Shown: positions 16,476-26,342, counted from the stretch's first letter. The stretch is DNA of 40,565 nucleotides from Comamonadaceae bacterium (GCA_947448745.1 CANFOQ010000023.1:1-40565), one strand, 5' to 3'. The notes: generated from the sequence alone by a model not told the origin. Numbers and translations: made by a program.

Positions 16476-17708
16476 ATGACCACCACCTTGCAGCCTTCCC
16501 AGTTGTCTTTGTCCGCCTTGGGCAAGCAAGTGCCTTCTCCGGCCAAACGCGCTTTGCGCATGTTGCAATCGCTGCAAACAGGCGGCTTGCATTTGCAATT
16601 GCCCGATGGCCAAACCATCTTCTTTGGCCACCAGAACGGGCCGCAAGCCACCCTGCAACTGCACAACTGGCAGGTGTTTGGTGCAGCGCTGCGTTCAGGC
16701 GACATTGGCTTTGCACAAAGCTTCATCGCCGGTGATTGGGACACGCCCGACCTGACCGCCTTGTTGCAACTCTTGATCGTCAATCGGCGTCCGATGGACG
16801 ACATGATTTTTGGCACCTGGTGGGGCCGCTTGGCCTACCAGTTGCGGCATTGGATGCGGCGCAACACCAAGGCCAACAGCAGCAAAAACATCCACGCGCA
16901 TTACGACCTGGGCAATGCGTTTTACAGCCTGTGGCTGGACCACACCATGACCTATTCGTCGGCTTGGTTTGATGGTGACCACAGCCAGGAATTAGCGACT
17001 GCGCAACAAGCCAAGGTGCGCCGTGCGTTGCGCATGGCCGGTGTTGCCCCCGGGCAAAACCAACGCGTGTTGGAGATTGGTTGTGGCTGGGGCGGTTTGG
17101 CGGAAATCGCCATGCGCGAATGCGGTGCCCGCGTGACCGGCATCACCTTGAGCCCGGCCCAGTTGGCGTATGCCACCGAACGTTTGCACGCCCAAAGCAT
17201 GCACGCCGATTTGCGTTTGCAAGACTACCGCGACACCAACGATGGCCCGTATGACGCCATTTGCTCCATTGAAATGATCGAGGCCGTGGGTCGCGACTTT
17301 TGGCCCACGTATTTCGAAACCATTGCGCGCTTGTTGAAGCCCGGTGGTCAGGCGTGCATTCAAAGCATCGTCATCGACGACGCCTTGTTCGAGCGCTATG
17401 CCTTGGGCACCGACTTCATTCAACAGTACATCTTCCCCGGTGGCTTCTTGCCCAGCACCAGCGCCTTCAAAGCGCAAGCGCAAGCAGCAGGTTTGCAAGT
17501 GGTCGATGAATTCGCTTTCGGCCAAGACTATGCCGAAACATTGCGGCGTTGGCGGGTCGCGTTTTTGCAAGCGCAAGCCGATTTGCCAACGCTTGGTTTT
17601 GACATCGCCTTCGAGCGCACCTGGTTGTTCTACTTGGCGTATTGCGAAGCCGCGTTTGCCGAACGCAACACCGACGTCGTGCAGTTCACCTTGCGCAAAC
17701 CCGCATGA
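16476..17708 (+). CDS. Cyclopropane-fatty-acid-synthase-like SAM methyltransferase
   Basis: The 410-residue protein has the SAM-binding motif VLEIGCGWGGLAEIA (about 198-212) and the family block HAHYDLGNAFY. Compared from memory with E. coli Cfa, two bicarbonate-holding residues differ. The YSCAYW cysteine is serine (S162, YSSAWF), and the histidine of LLHTIG is glutamine (Q296, CIQSIV). The glutamate (E269, in IEMIEAVG) and tyrosine (Y352, in QDYAETL) are kept. Bicarbonate is the base for ring closure, so the enzyme may methylate unsaturated acyl chains without forming a cyclopropane ring. The ATG at 16476 follows the DUF1365 stop by 11 bases. The gene overlaps the next one by ATGA. Confidence 0.88.
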   Translation: MTTTLQPSQLSLSALGKQVPSPAKRALRMLQSLQTGGLHLQLPDGQTIFFGHQNGPQATLQLHNWQVFGAALRSGDIGFAQSFIAGDWDTPDLTALLQLLIVNRRPMDDMIFGTWWGRLAYQLRHWMRRNTKANSSKNIHAHYDLGNAFYSLWLDHTMTYSSAWFDGDHSQELATAQQAKVRRALRMAGVAPGQNQRVLEIGCGWGGLAEIAMRECGARVTGITLSPAQLAYATERLHAQSMHADLRLQDYRDTNDGPYDAICSIEMIEAVGRDFWPTYFETIARLLKPGGQACIQSIVIDDALFERYALGTDFIQQYIFPGGFLPSTSAFKAQAQAAGLQVVDEFAFGQDYAETLRRWRVAFLQAQADLPTLGFDIAFERTWLFYLAYCEAAFAERNTDVVQFTLRKPA

Positions 17709-18991
17709 CGGATCAGTCTTGGCAGGCCCTGGCCCGCTTGGGTTTGCCCGCGCTGCCATTGGCCTTCGTGGCCCTGCCGCTGTACATGGTTTGGCCGCAC
17801 CATGTGGCCACCAACTTTGGCGTCTCCTTGGGCCTGTTGGGCGGCTTGCTGTTTGTGGTGCGCTTGCTCGATGGCGTGCTGGACCCGCTCATCGGTCATG
17901 CGGTCGATGGCCTGTTGGCCAAGGGTGCAAGCACGCTGCTTCGGCGTTGTTTGTTGGCTGCGGTGGTGTTGGCCCTCTCTTTCCTCTGGTTGTTTTTTCC
18001 GCAATGGTTGTTGGGCAACACGCTCACCATGGAAGCCTTGTTGGTGCTGCTGTCGGTGCTGTTGCTGTGCGCTTACCTGGCCTACAGTTTTTTGAACATC
18101 GCCTTGCAAGCCTGGGGCGCGGGCATTGCAGGTGACCGCACCGAGCGCAGCCGCTTGGTCGGTTGGCGCGAAGGCCTGGGGCTGTTGGGTGTCATCAGCG
18201 CCTCGGTGGTGCCGGGCTTGTGGGGTCTGCCGGTGTTGGTGACGGTGTTTGTGTTGTTGTTGGCGCTGGGCTTGTGGGCTTGGTGGTGGGCACCACGGCC
18301 AAGCCTTGTCACGGCTGTGAACACCGACGCCTTGTGGCGCCAGCTGTTGCAGCCTTGGGGTCATGCAAACTTTCGCCGCTTGCTGCAAGTCTTCATGCTC
18401 AATGGCATCGCGTCGGCCGTGCCGGCCACCTTGATTTTGTTTTTCGTGCAAGACCGTTTGCAAATGAGCACCGCCCAAACCACCTTGTTTGTGGCGGCGT
18501 ATTTCATCGCCGCGGCCTTGTCCATGCCCTTGTGGTTGCGGGCCATGGCACGTTGGGATTTGCGCCGCTGTTGGCTGTGGGGCATGGGCTTGGCCATCGC
18601 GGTGTTCATCTGGACACTGGCCTTGGGCGCGGGTGACGAGCTGTCGTTTCTCACCATCTGTGTGTTGTCGGGCGTGGCGCTGGGTTCGGATTTGATTGCG
18701 CCGGGGGCTTTGCTCAATGGCTTGTTGCAACGCCCTGATGCGCCAAGCAGCCCCCCTGGTGCCTACTTTGGTTGGTGGCAAGTGGCCAGCAAGTTCAACC
18801 TGGCGCTGGCCGCCGGTGTCAGCCTGCCCTTGTTGCAAGCCCTGGGTTATGCCTCTGGCGCCCAAGACGCGCCCGCCTTGCTGGCCTTGAGCCTGGTGTA
18901 TGGTTTGTTGCCTTGTGTTTTGAAAGCCATGGCCTGGCTGTTGTTGTTCCAATCGGATTCGCATTTCAACGCTGCTGAGGTTGCCCCATGA
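17705..18991 (+). CDS. MFS transporter of the GPH/MFS_2 type
   Basis: The 428-residue protein has about 12 hydrophobic segments. The N-terminus reads LPLAFVALPLYMVWPHHVATNFG and then a VVRLLDGVLDPLIGHAVD loop. This is the pattern of the glycoside-pentoside-hexuronide cation symporter group, whose eukaryotic relative MFSD2A carries lysolipids. In this operon a lipid or lysolipid cargo is more likely than a sugar, but that is inference. The ATG at 17705 overlaps the stop of the methyltransferase gene, and the 3' end overlaps the DUF3833 gene in the same way. It should sit in the inner membrane. Confidence 0.85.
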   Translation: MTDQSWQALARLGLPALPLAFVALPLYMVWPHHVATNFGVSLGLLGGLLFVVRLLDGVLDPLIGHAVDGLLAKGASTLLRRCLLAAVVLALSFLWLFFPQWLLGNTLTMEALLVLLSVLLLCAYLAYSFLNIALQAWGAGIAGDRTERSRLVGWREGLGLLGVISASVVPGLWGLPVLVTVFVLLLALGLWAWWWAPRPSLVTAVNTDALWRQLLQPWGHANFRRLLQVFMLNGIASAVPATLILFFVQDRLQMSTAQTTLFVAAYFIAAALSMPLWLRAMARWDLRRCWLWGMGLAIAVFIWTLALGAGDELSFLTICVLSGVALGSDLIAPGALLNGLLQRPDAPSSPPGAYFGWWQVASKFNLALAAGVSLPLLQALGYASGAQDAPALLALSLVYGLLPCVLKAMAWLLLFQSDSHFNAAEVAP

Positions 18992-19524
18992 AACGTCGTT
19001 TATTGCTCTCTTCTGTCGCGGCCACTGCATTGGCCTCCACCGGTTGCGCGGGTCCTTCTTTGGAACAACATGTGCAAATGCAACCCGCACTCGATTTGCG
19101 CCAGTACTTCAATGGGGTGGTCGATGCGTGGGGCGTGTTCACCGACCGCTCGGGCCAGGTGGTGAAAAGTTTCACCGTCGTCATGCACTGCAGTTGGAAC
19201 GGTGATGAAGGCGTGTTGGACGAAGACTTTGTGTATTCGGATGGCAGCACGCAAAAACGCATTTGGCGACTCACGCACCAAGGTGAGGGCCGCTATGTGG
19301 GCCGCGCCGATGATGTGGTCGGGCAAGCCAATGGCCGCACACGGGGCAATGCGTTCAACTGGGCCTACACCTTGGCGCTGCCCGTCGAGGGCCGCGTGTG
19401 GCATGTGCAATTTGACGACTGGATGTACCTGATGAACGAGCGTGTCATGCTCAACAAAGCCAGCATGAGCAAGTTCGGCATCTTCCTTGGTGAGGTCACC
19501 TTGTCGTTCACCAAGCGGGTTTGA
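18988..19524 (+). CDS. DUF3833 family putative lipoprotein
   Basis: This 178-residue protein starts with a short signal (KRRLLLSSVAATALASTGC) and a cysteine at residue 20 that could be lipidated, though serine at the -3 position is not ideal for a lipobox. The mature part reads LDLRQYFNGVVDAWGVFTDRSG and then FDDWMYLMNERVMLNKASMSKFG, both typical of DUF3833. The function of the family is unknown. It travels with the flavoprotein, DUF1365 and methyltransferase genes, so a periplasmic role in the same lipid pathway is likely. The start overlaps the MFS gene stop by four bases (ATGA). Confidence 0.85.
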   Translation: MKRRLLLSSVAATALASTGCAGPSLEQHVQMQPALDLRQYFNGVVDAWGVFTDRSGQVVKSFTVVMHCSWNGDEGVLDEDFVYSDGSTQKRIWRLTHQGEGRYVGRADDVVGQANGRTRGNAFNWAYTLALPVEGRVWHVQFDDWMYLMNERVMLNKASMSKFGIFLGEVTLSFTKRV

Positions 19525-19529
19525 GCGCC

Positions 19530-20312
19530 ATGGCTTTTTTCAAACCTCTGAACACCCCCATCACCGATTGGCGCGGGCGCAGTGTCTGGTTGGTCGGCGC
19601 CTCCAGTGGCATTGGCTTGGCCTGTGCACAAGCCCTGCATGCGGCCGGTGCCAAGGTCTGTGTCTCAGCGCGTCAAGCAACACTGTTGCATGATTTTGTG
19701 GCTGCGCATCCGGGCAGCATCGCCCTGCCTTTGGATGTGACCGATGCCACGGCCATGAAGACGGCAGCCCAACAATTGCATGCACAGCAAGGCTTGGATG
19801 TGGTGGTGTATTGCGCCGGTTATTACCAAGCCCAACGCGCAGATGCATTTGACTTGGCCGACATGCAAAAGCATTGGCTGGTGAACTACGACGGCGCTTT
19901 GTTGTTGCTCGATGCTGTGCTGCCCCTGATGCTGCCGCAGCAACATGGCCACCTGAGTTTCATCTCCAGTGTGGCCGGCTATCGGGGCTTGCCGCAAAGC
20001 CTGGCCTATGGCCCGACCAAAGCGGCGCTCACCAACTTGAGTGAAGCCCTATTCATGGACTTGCAAGACATCGGCATTGGTGTGAGCGTGGTCAACCCCG
20101 GCTTTGTGGCGACACCCCTTACCGCCCAAAACACATTCGAGATGCCCGCGCTTTTGACGCCCGACCAAGCCGCGCAACACATGCTGCAAGGTTGGCGCGA
20201 GGGTGTGTTTGAAATCCACTTCCCCAAACGCTTCACCCGCTGGCTGCAACTGCTGCGGGTCTTGCCCTACCGTTGGTATTTCCCGCTGGTGCGCCGCGCC
20301 ACCCGCATGTGA
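19530..20312 (+). CDS. Short-chain dehydrogenase/reductase
   Basis: The 260-residue protein has the SDR cofactor motif GASSGIG at 23-29 and the catalytic set S147, Y160 and K164 (AYGPTKAAL). The NNAG motif is altered to YCAG. A C-terminal extension after residue 220 is basic and hydrophobic (RFTRWLQLLRVLPYRWYF) and could hold it at the membrane surface. SDRs of this kind reduce or oxidise carbonyl or hydroxyl groups with NAD(P). The substrate is not known but should belong to the same lipid pathway. The first ATG is at 19530, six bases after the DUF3833 stop. Confidence 0.87.
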   Translation: MAFFKPLNTPITDWRGRSVWLVGASSGIGLACAQALHAAGAKVCVSARQATLLHDFVAAHPGSIALPLDVTDATAMKTAAQQLHAQQGLDVVVYCAGYYQAQRADAFDLADMQKHWLVNYDGALLLLDAVLPLMLPQQHGHLSFISSVAGYRGLPQSLAYGPTKAALTNLSEALFMDLQDIGIGVSVVNPGFVATPLTAQNTFEMPALLTPDQAAQHMLQGWREGVFEIHFPKRFTRWLQLLRVLPYRWYFPLVRRATRM

Positions 20313-20327
20313 ACTTGGAGACCCTGC

Positions 20328-20777
20328 ATGAACATGCCTGAACAACGTGTGCACGAGATCATCGACTTGTTTGAACAGCTGCAGCCCAGCCATGTACCGC
20401 ATTTGCACGACTGGTACACGCCCGAAGTGCGCTTCAAAGACCCGTTCAAGGAAGTGCAAGGCTTGAATGAAGTGCAGCACATCTTTCAGCACATGTACGA
20501 GGTGTTAGAAAACCCCCGCTTTGTGGTGACCACCCGCATCGTGCAAGGCGATCAGTGTTTTGTGGTGTGGGATTTTTTGTTCCGCTTCAAAACCATGCAG
20601 CGCGGCGTCGACCAATGCATCCGTGGTGGCTCGCATTTGGTGTTCAAGCAAGGATCGGACGGCGTGTGGCGCATTGATCTGCACCGCGACTATTGGGACG
20701 CGGCAGAAGAGATGTACGAGAAGTTCCCGCTGGTGGGCGGCTTGATGCGCTGGCTGAAGAACAAAGTCAACAGCTGA
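20328..20777 (+). CDS. NTF2/SnoaL-like small protein
   Basis: The protein of 149 residues has the cone-shaped NTF2-like pattern: an N-terminal helix (EQRVHEIIDLFEQL), DWYTPEVRFKDPF, repeated beta strands (CFVVWDFLFRFK, GGSHLVFKQ) and a tail with DLHRDYWDAAEEMYEKFP. Such folds act as isomerases, dehydratases or ligand-binding subunits. This version recurs at the end of SDR/DUF3833 clusters. It is the last gene of the operon; two bases separate its stop from that of the convergent glutathione transferase gene. A second ATG at 20334 is possible. Confidence 0.8.
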   Translation: MNMPEQRVHEIIDLFEQLQPSHVPHLHDWYTPEVRFKDPFKEVQGLNEVQHIFQHMYEVLENPRFVVTTRIVQGDQCFVVWDFLFRFKTMQRGVDQCIRGGSHLVFKQGSDGVWRIDLHRDYWDAAEEMYEKFPLVGGLMRWLKNKVNS

Positions 20778-20779
20778 AA

Positions 20780-21394
20780 TCAGTTGGGCAGCGTTTCCAC
20801 AAAACTCGCCCGCTGCATCAGCTTGTCGTGCAAGCGGTCCAAGTTGGGATGCTCACCACGCCAATCGATGTTGGGAAAGCGGAAATCCAAATAACCCAAC
20901 GCACAACCCACAGCAATGTCGGCCAAGCTCATGTGGTTGCCGGTGCAAAACGCTTTCTCATCCAAGCCTTTGGCCATGGCCACCAGGCTGTCGTGCACCT
21001 TGCCCAATTGGCGGTCGATCCAGGCTTGGCTGCGTTCACCGTCCGTGCGGCCCACCCAATGCGCTTCCAAGCGTGCCGCAATGGCGGCATCAAGCAAGCC
21101 ATCGGCCAAAGCTTCCCAGGTTTTCACCTCGGTGCGTTCGCGGCCGCTGGGGGGAATCAACTTGCCCACCGGCGACAAGGTGTCGAGGTACTCGACGATG
21201 ACGCGTGAATCAAACAAGGCTTCGCCGCCTTCCATGACCAAGCATGGCACTTTGCCTAAAGGGTTGGATTGCACGATGGTGCTGTCGGCGGCCCACACAT
21301 CTTCAAGAATGAATTGGAATTCCAGTTTCTTCTCGGCCATGACGATGCGCACTTTGCGCACATACGGGCTGGTCACTGCGCCTATCAATTTCAT
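20780..21394 (-). CDS. Glutathione S-transferase family protein (YibF-like)
   Basis: The 204-residue protein has an N-terminal thioredoxin-like domain beginning MKLIGAVTSPYVRKVRI. The cis-proline loop reads NPLGKVPCLV, followed by the glutathione-contact residues in LFDSRVIVEYLD. The C-terminal half is the all-helical GST domain with MSLADIAVGCALGYLDFRFP. It resembles E. coli YibF. It may act in detoxification or as a thiol reductase; the substrate is unknown. The start ATG at 21394 places the fold correctly; the frame extends further upstream only as antisense to purB. It shares an 84-bp divergent region with purB that contains an AT-rich TATAAA-like stretch. Confidence 0.9.
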   Translation of the reverse strand: MKLIGAVTSPYVRKVRIVMAEKKLEFQFILEDVWAADSTIVQSNPLGKVPCLVMEGGEALFDSRVIVEYLDTLSPVGKLIPPSGRERTEVKTWEALADGLLDAAIAARLEAHWVGRTDGERSQAWIDRQLGKVHDSLVAMAKGLDEKAFCTGNHMSLADIAVGCALGYLDFRFPNIDWRGEHPNLDRLHDKLMQRASFVETLPN

Positions 21395-21469
21395 GAGAAC
21401 TCTTGGTTGTGGCTGAGTGGGTATTTTATAGAACCAGGCTTGCACGAAACTCACAAAAGCACAGCCTAG

Positions 21470-22900
<1,431 letters not shown>

Positions 22901-22906
22901 AGCAAT

Positions 22907-23341
22907 TCAAGCCGCAGCAGGCGGCGCGGTGGTCTGCACATCGGGTGCGCGTTCAGCGTATTTGTTGAAGCGCCACGAGTCGCCATGCAGCGTGATGCGC
23001 CGCCACACTTGGCGCTTGGCCCCGGGGCTCATCTCGGTCCAGTACTGCACTTCTTCAAAGGTGCGCCCACAACCCTTGCACACCGGGTCGCCTTGGCTGG
23101 TCGAGCAAATCGCGATGCACGGTGTGTCGGCGGTGGTGTCGTACCAAGCCTTCCATGCGGCAAAGGCCTTGGCCGGAAACCCTTTTTCAGCGGCTTCGTC
23201 TTGGCGGTGGTAAATCATCAAGGCGTACACCTCGGCCAAGGCGCGCAACTCGGGTGCCAAGGTCACGCCATCGGGGGAGGGCTTCAAAGCCCGCCAATGG
23301 TTGATGGCCGACTCGATGTCGGTGATGTGGATGCTGCTCAT
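22907..23341 (-). CDS. DUF3717-DUF1289 two-domain small protein
   Basis: The protein has 144 residues. The N-terminal part (ITDIESAINHWRALKPSPDG, then LAEVYALMIY) matches the DUF3717 pattern. The C-terminal part has the cysteine cluster of DUF1289: C75 and C79, then C88 and C91 (CIAIC, CKGCGRTFEEV). Four cysteines in this spacing suggest a metal site, probably iron-sulfur or zinc. The function of both domains is not established. The ATG at 23341 lies seven bases after the stop of the M48 protease gene, so the two are probably co-transcribed. It converges on purB with only six bases between stops. Confidence 0.8.
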   Translation of the reverse strand: MSSIHITDIESAINHWRALKPSPDGVTLAPELRALAEVYALMIYHRQDEAAEKGFPAKAFAAWKAWYDTTADTPCIAICSTSQGDPVCKGCGRTFEEVQYWTEMSPGAKRQVWRRITLHGDSWRFNKYAERAPDVQTTAPPAAA

Positions 23342-23348
23342 GGTGTCT

Positions 23349-24890
23349 TTAGTTTTGCGGGCGCAAGAGTTCGCGCCGCTGCGCTTCCAAGCTGCGCAAA
23401 CGGCTGTCAATGATGGAGGATTCCATTTGACCAGCGCGGTCCAAACGGCCCTCTTGGCTCAAGCGTTTGGACAGCGCTTGGCCGGCCCGCAAACGGTCAA
23501 TCGCGCCACTTTCGTCCCAACGCACCGCACGGGACTCGGCGTCTGCTCGCAACGCCCGCAAGCCCTCACCGGTTTGGTTCAAGGCCTGGGTGATCAAGTC
23601 CCAGGCCAAGCCATCTCGCGGGTGCTCGGCCAACCAGAGTTGCATCGCGTCTCGGGCCGCTTGGGCTGTTGGGGCTTGCTTCAAAGCCAATTGGCATTGG
23701 GTGCGCAAGAACAAACGCGGTCTGTTTTCCGTTTGCGCCGCCAAGCCTTGCAGACAGCTTTGGGGGTTGCCCAAACGGCGCTCGGTGTCCAGCGCCAACC
23801 ATTGCGCGGCCCGGGCACCGGCCGGGTCTTCGCGACTCAGCGCCAGCAAACGCGTCACCGCGTCGCGTGCTTTGGCCGCTTGGCCTTGTTGGGTGTAGGC
23901 CATGGCACCGGCGTACAACAACCCCGCTTGTTGCGCCAAGGGCAGCTCGGGTTTGAAGTCTTTGTCCAACGCCAACACCAAGGCCTGCACTTCATCGACC
24001 CGCGTGGCCACCAAGGCGCGGGCGCGGGCGGCCATCATGGCGTGTTCCAAACTGGTGGGGCTGGCAGCGGGCAGGTTCAAACCGATGCGCGACTGCATGT
24101 CACCGATGCGCTCGGTGGTGAGCGGGTGGCTGCGCAAATACGGAAAACCACCGCTGTCGTTCAAGCGCGAGGCTTGGCTGAGTTTTTGAAACATGCCGAC
24201 CATGCCTTGCGCATTGAAGCCGGCTTGGCTCATGACGTTGAAGCCCAAGCGATCGGCTTCGCGCTCCATGTCGCGTGAGAAATTCAACTGGCCTTGCGCC
24301 ACACCCGCGCTGCCACCCATGATCAGGGCATTGGCCGCGTCCGGGCTGCGGCTGGCAGCCAGCACGCCCAAGATCATCGCGCCCACCAAGAACGGCGTTT
24401 GCTTGCCTTGCTGGTCTTGCATGCGGGCGATGTGGCGTTGTGTGACGTGGCTGAGTTCATGGCCCATGACCGAGGCGAGTTCGTCGCGGTTGGCCACCAC
24501 CGCGATCAGCCCCAAATGCACGCCCATGTAGCCCCCCGGCAGCGCGAACGCGTTCACGCTTTTGTCGCGCACCAGCAGCAGGTCCCACGAAAAAGCGTCT
24601 GCCAACTCGGGGGGCATTTGGCCCAGTTGGCCGGCCGCATCGCGCAAAGGCAGCCACACGCTTTGCAAATAATCGATCAGCACCGGGTCGTCCAGGTAGT
24701 CGGCATCGGTCATCAACTGGCGCATGATGGACTCGCCCAAGCGGCGCTCTTGCGCCACGCTCATGCTGTTGCCGTCGCCGATGTTGGGCAAGCGCGATGC
24801 GTTGGGTTGGGCCTGCACGCCCAGGCTTTGCACCGCGCACGCCAAGGCCAAGCCAAGGGCGATGGGGCGCAAACGGGCAAAGGGAGTCAT
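23349..24890 (-). CDS. M48-family periplasmic metalloprotease/chaperone (BepA-like)
   Basis: The 513-residue protein has a cleavable signal peptide (about 1-28). An M48 protease domain follows with zinc motif HELSH (H144, E145, H148) and a further glutamate ligand in MEREADR (E211). The block SHPLTTERIGDM contains the histidine that regulates zinc access in BepA. The C-terminal half is helical, in keeping with the TPR region of BepA, which works with the BAM complex and helps LptD assembly in the outer membrane. Length and domain order match BepA. It diverges from moaC with a 99-bp gap. Confidence 0.9.
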   Translation of the reverse strand: MTPFARLRPIALGLALACAVQSLGVQAQPNASRLPNIGDGNSMSVAQERRLGESIMRQLMTDADYLDDPVLIDYLQSVWLPLRDAAGQLGQMPPELADAFSWDLLLVRDKSVNAFALPGGYMGVHLGLIAVVANRDELASVMGHELSHVTQRHIARMQDQQGKQTPFLVGAMILGVLAASRSPDAANALIMGGSAGVAQGQLNFSRDMEREADRLGFNVMSQAGFNAQGMVGMFQKLSQASRLNDSGGFPYLRSHPLTTERIGDMQSRIGLNLPAASPTSLEHAMMAARARALVATRVDEVQALVLALDKDFKPELPLAQQAGLLYAGAMAYTQQGQAAKARDAVTRLLALSREDPAGARAAQWLALDTERRLGNPQSCLQGLAAQTENRPRLFLRTQCQLALKQAPTAQAARDAMQLWLAEHPRDGLAWDLITQALNQTGEGLRALRADAESRAVRWDESGAIDRLRAGQALSKRLSQEGRLDRAGQMESSIIDSRLRSLEAQRRELLRPQN

Positions 24891-24932
24891 GGCTGCGAGA
24901 GGGCGGGACCGTATGATGGGGGAACGATGTTA

Positions 24933-24953
24933 ACTGGCGGCACCTGCGCCAGT
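24933..24953. promoter_or_regulatory. Perfect 7-bp inverted repeat in the M48/moaC divergent region
   Basis: ACTGGCG (24933-24939) and CGCCAGT (24947-24953) surround a seven-base loop in the middle of the 99-bp gap, 36 bases before the moaC ATG. It could be a leader hairpin for moaC or a protein-binding palindrome. No U-run follows on either strand, so it is not a terminator. Confidence 0.35.
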
Positions 24954-24989
24954 CACCACGCGCTGTTTCACCCTTGAAAACGATTGCCC

Positions 24990-25460
24990 ATGTCCCTGAC
25001 CCACTTTGACGCCCAAGGCCAAGCCCACATGGTGGACGTTGGCCCCAAGACCACCACCCACCGCATTGCTGTCGCCACCGGCGAGATCCAAATGCTGCCC
25101 GCCACCTTGGCGCTGATTGAAAGCGGCAACGCCAAAAAAGGCGACGTGATTGGCATTGCCCGCATCGCCGGCATCCAGGCCGCCAAGAAAACCAGCGACC
25201 TGATTCCGCTGTGCCATCCGCTGGCCCTGACCCGCGTGGCGCTGGACTTTGAAATGTGGCAAAACCCGCCGCGCGTGAGCTGCACCGCCACGGTGGAAAC
25301 CCACGGCCAAACCGGCGTGGAAATGGAAGCCCTCACCGCTGTGCAAGTGGCTTTGCTGACCGTGTACGACATGTGCAAAGCGGTGGACCGCGGCATGACC
25401 ATCACCGGCGTGAAGCTGCTTGAAAAGCATGGCGGGAAGAGCGGGAGTTTTGTGGCGTAA
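24990..25460 (+). CDS. moaC: Cyclic pyranopterin monophosphate synthase
   Basis: MoaC converts the MoaA product, 3',8-cyclo-GTP, to cPMP in molybdenum cofactor synthesis. The 156-residue protein begins [19 protein letters not shown] and carries [30 protein letters not shown] and [12 protein letters not shown], the conserved substrate-binding segments. The ATG at 24990 is used; an earlier in-frame TTG at 24984 is less likely. The next gene starts five bases after its stop, so they may form one transcript. Confidence 0.95.
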   Translation: MSLTHFDAQGQAHMVDVGPKTTTHRIAVATGEIQMLPATLALIESGNAKKGDVIGIARIAGIQAAKKTSDLIPLCHPLALTRVALDFEMWQNPPRVSCTATVETHGQTGVEMEALTAVQVALLTVYDMCKAVDRGMTITGVKLLEKHGGKSGSFVA

Positions 25461-25465
25461 GCCAC

Positions 25466-26272
25466 ATGGCTGGTGCAACACCAAGCTTGATGGCGCATGC
25501 ACTTTCAGTGATCCCACAAGAACCATCGGCGATGGGGTTGAAAGCAGCCATTGCTGTTTCTTTGACGGCCCACGCGCTCATGCTATTGCTTTTTTTGCAT
25601 CGGCCCCTCACACCGCCCGCCTCGAGGTCTTCTGGGCCAGGCCCTTTACTCATGTCGCTCAAGGCGGCTTCGCCGTTGATGCCTAATATGGTTCAGGACA
25701 ACGAGCGAAGCAACACTGCCGTGTCAGGGGTGGCAAAGACTGATTTGCCCAAAACCGAACTTGCCAAACCCGTTTTAGCCAAGCCAGCAGAAACGAGCTT
25801 TGCGTCGCCCACCAAACCAGAGGAGTCCATATCGCAATCGACACCTCAAGCCGTAGCGGCTGGCGCGGCACCAGAGGCTGTGGAACAAGTACTTTCAACA
25901 CCTGATGCCAAATCAACGCCATCCAATGCGGCCAGTGCAGGCTTGTTGCCCCCGCAAATGGGCGGTCAAGGCCGATGGGGCTCACGGCCCATGCCCATGA
26001 ACCGGGGGCCTCAGAACATGAACCCAGGCCCTGCGGCTGTGATGCCTTTGTTGAACCGCCTGGCTGGGCAATTACCGCCGTCGGCTTCTTGTGATATTCA
26101 AATCAATGCCAATTGGAGCGCAGCATTTATTTCTTGCAACGAAGACAGCTTCAAAGGGTACGCAGTTGGTTTTTTATCGCAGCAGCTCCGTATACAACCG
26201 ACGATGGCAGACCCTGCGCATTGTTTCAAGTTGAATAATGGTAGTTTGAATACAGCTGACTGTCGCCATTAA
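25466..26272 (+). CDS. Membrane-anchored Pro/Ala/Ser-rich protein of unknown function (TonB-like layout)
   Basis: I do not recognise this 268-residue protein. It has a single hydrophobic segment (about 27-44, AAIAVSLTAHALMLLLFL). A long low-complexity linker rich in Pro, Ala, Ser, Thr and Lys follows. A small C-terminal domain (about 200-268) contains four cysteines: C209, C224, C253 and C266. The layout recalls TonB-type proteins, and the cysteines suggest two disulfides in the periplasm. No TonB signature is seen. It starts five bases after moaC. Start codons at 25490 and 25532 are alternatives, the last being directly before the membrane segment. It ends at a bidirectional terminator. Confidence 0.65.
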   Translation: MAGATPSLMAHALSVIPQEPSAMGLKAAIAVSLTAHALMLLLFLHRPLTPPASRSSGPGPLLMSLKAASPLMPNMVQDNERSNTAVSGVAKTDLPKTELAKPVLAKPAETSFASPTKPEESISQSTPQAVAAGAAPEAVEQVLSTPDAKSTPSNAASAGLLPPQMGGQGRWGSRPMPMNRGPQNMNPGPAAVMPLLNRLAGQLPPSASCDIQINANWSAAFISCNEDSFKGYAVGFLSQQLRIQPTMADPAHCFKLNNGSLNTADCRH

Positions 26273-26298
26273 ATTGTCAATATAAAAACGGCCCAAAT

Positions 26299-26331
26299 AA
26301 AAATGACCCCAAAGGGCCATTTTTATTTTTT
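26299..26331. terminator. Bidirectional Rho-independent terminator
   Basis: AAAAATGACCC (26299-26309) pairs with GGGCCATTTTT (26314-26324) with one mismatch and a four-base loop. T-runs follow on both strands. It lies between the stops of two convergent genes (26272 and 26343) and can serve both. Confidence 0.85.
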
Positions 26332-26342
26332 AAAATATTTAA

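Noticed and set aside
17630..19090. 486-codon minus-strand open frame
   Set aside because: It is antisense to the MFS gene; the translation is Gln/His-rich without motifs.
24891..24989. Molybdenum cofactor riboswitch upstream of moaC
   Set aside because: The gap is only 99 bp and shows one simple hairpin, too little for the known Moco RNA structure.
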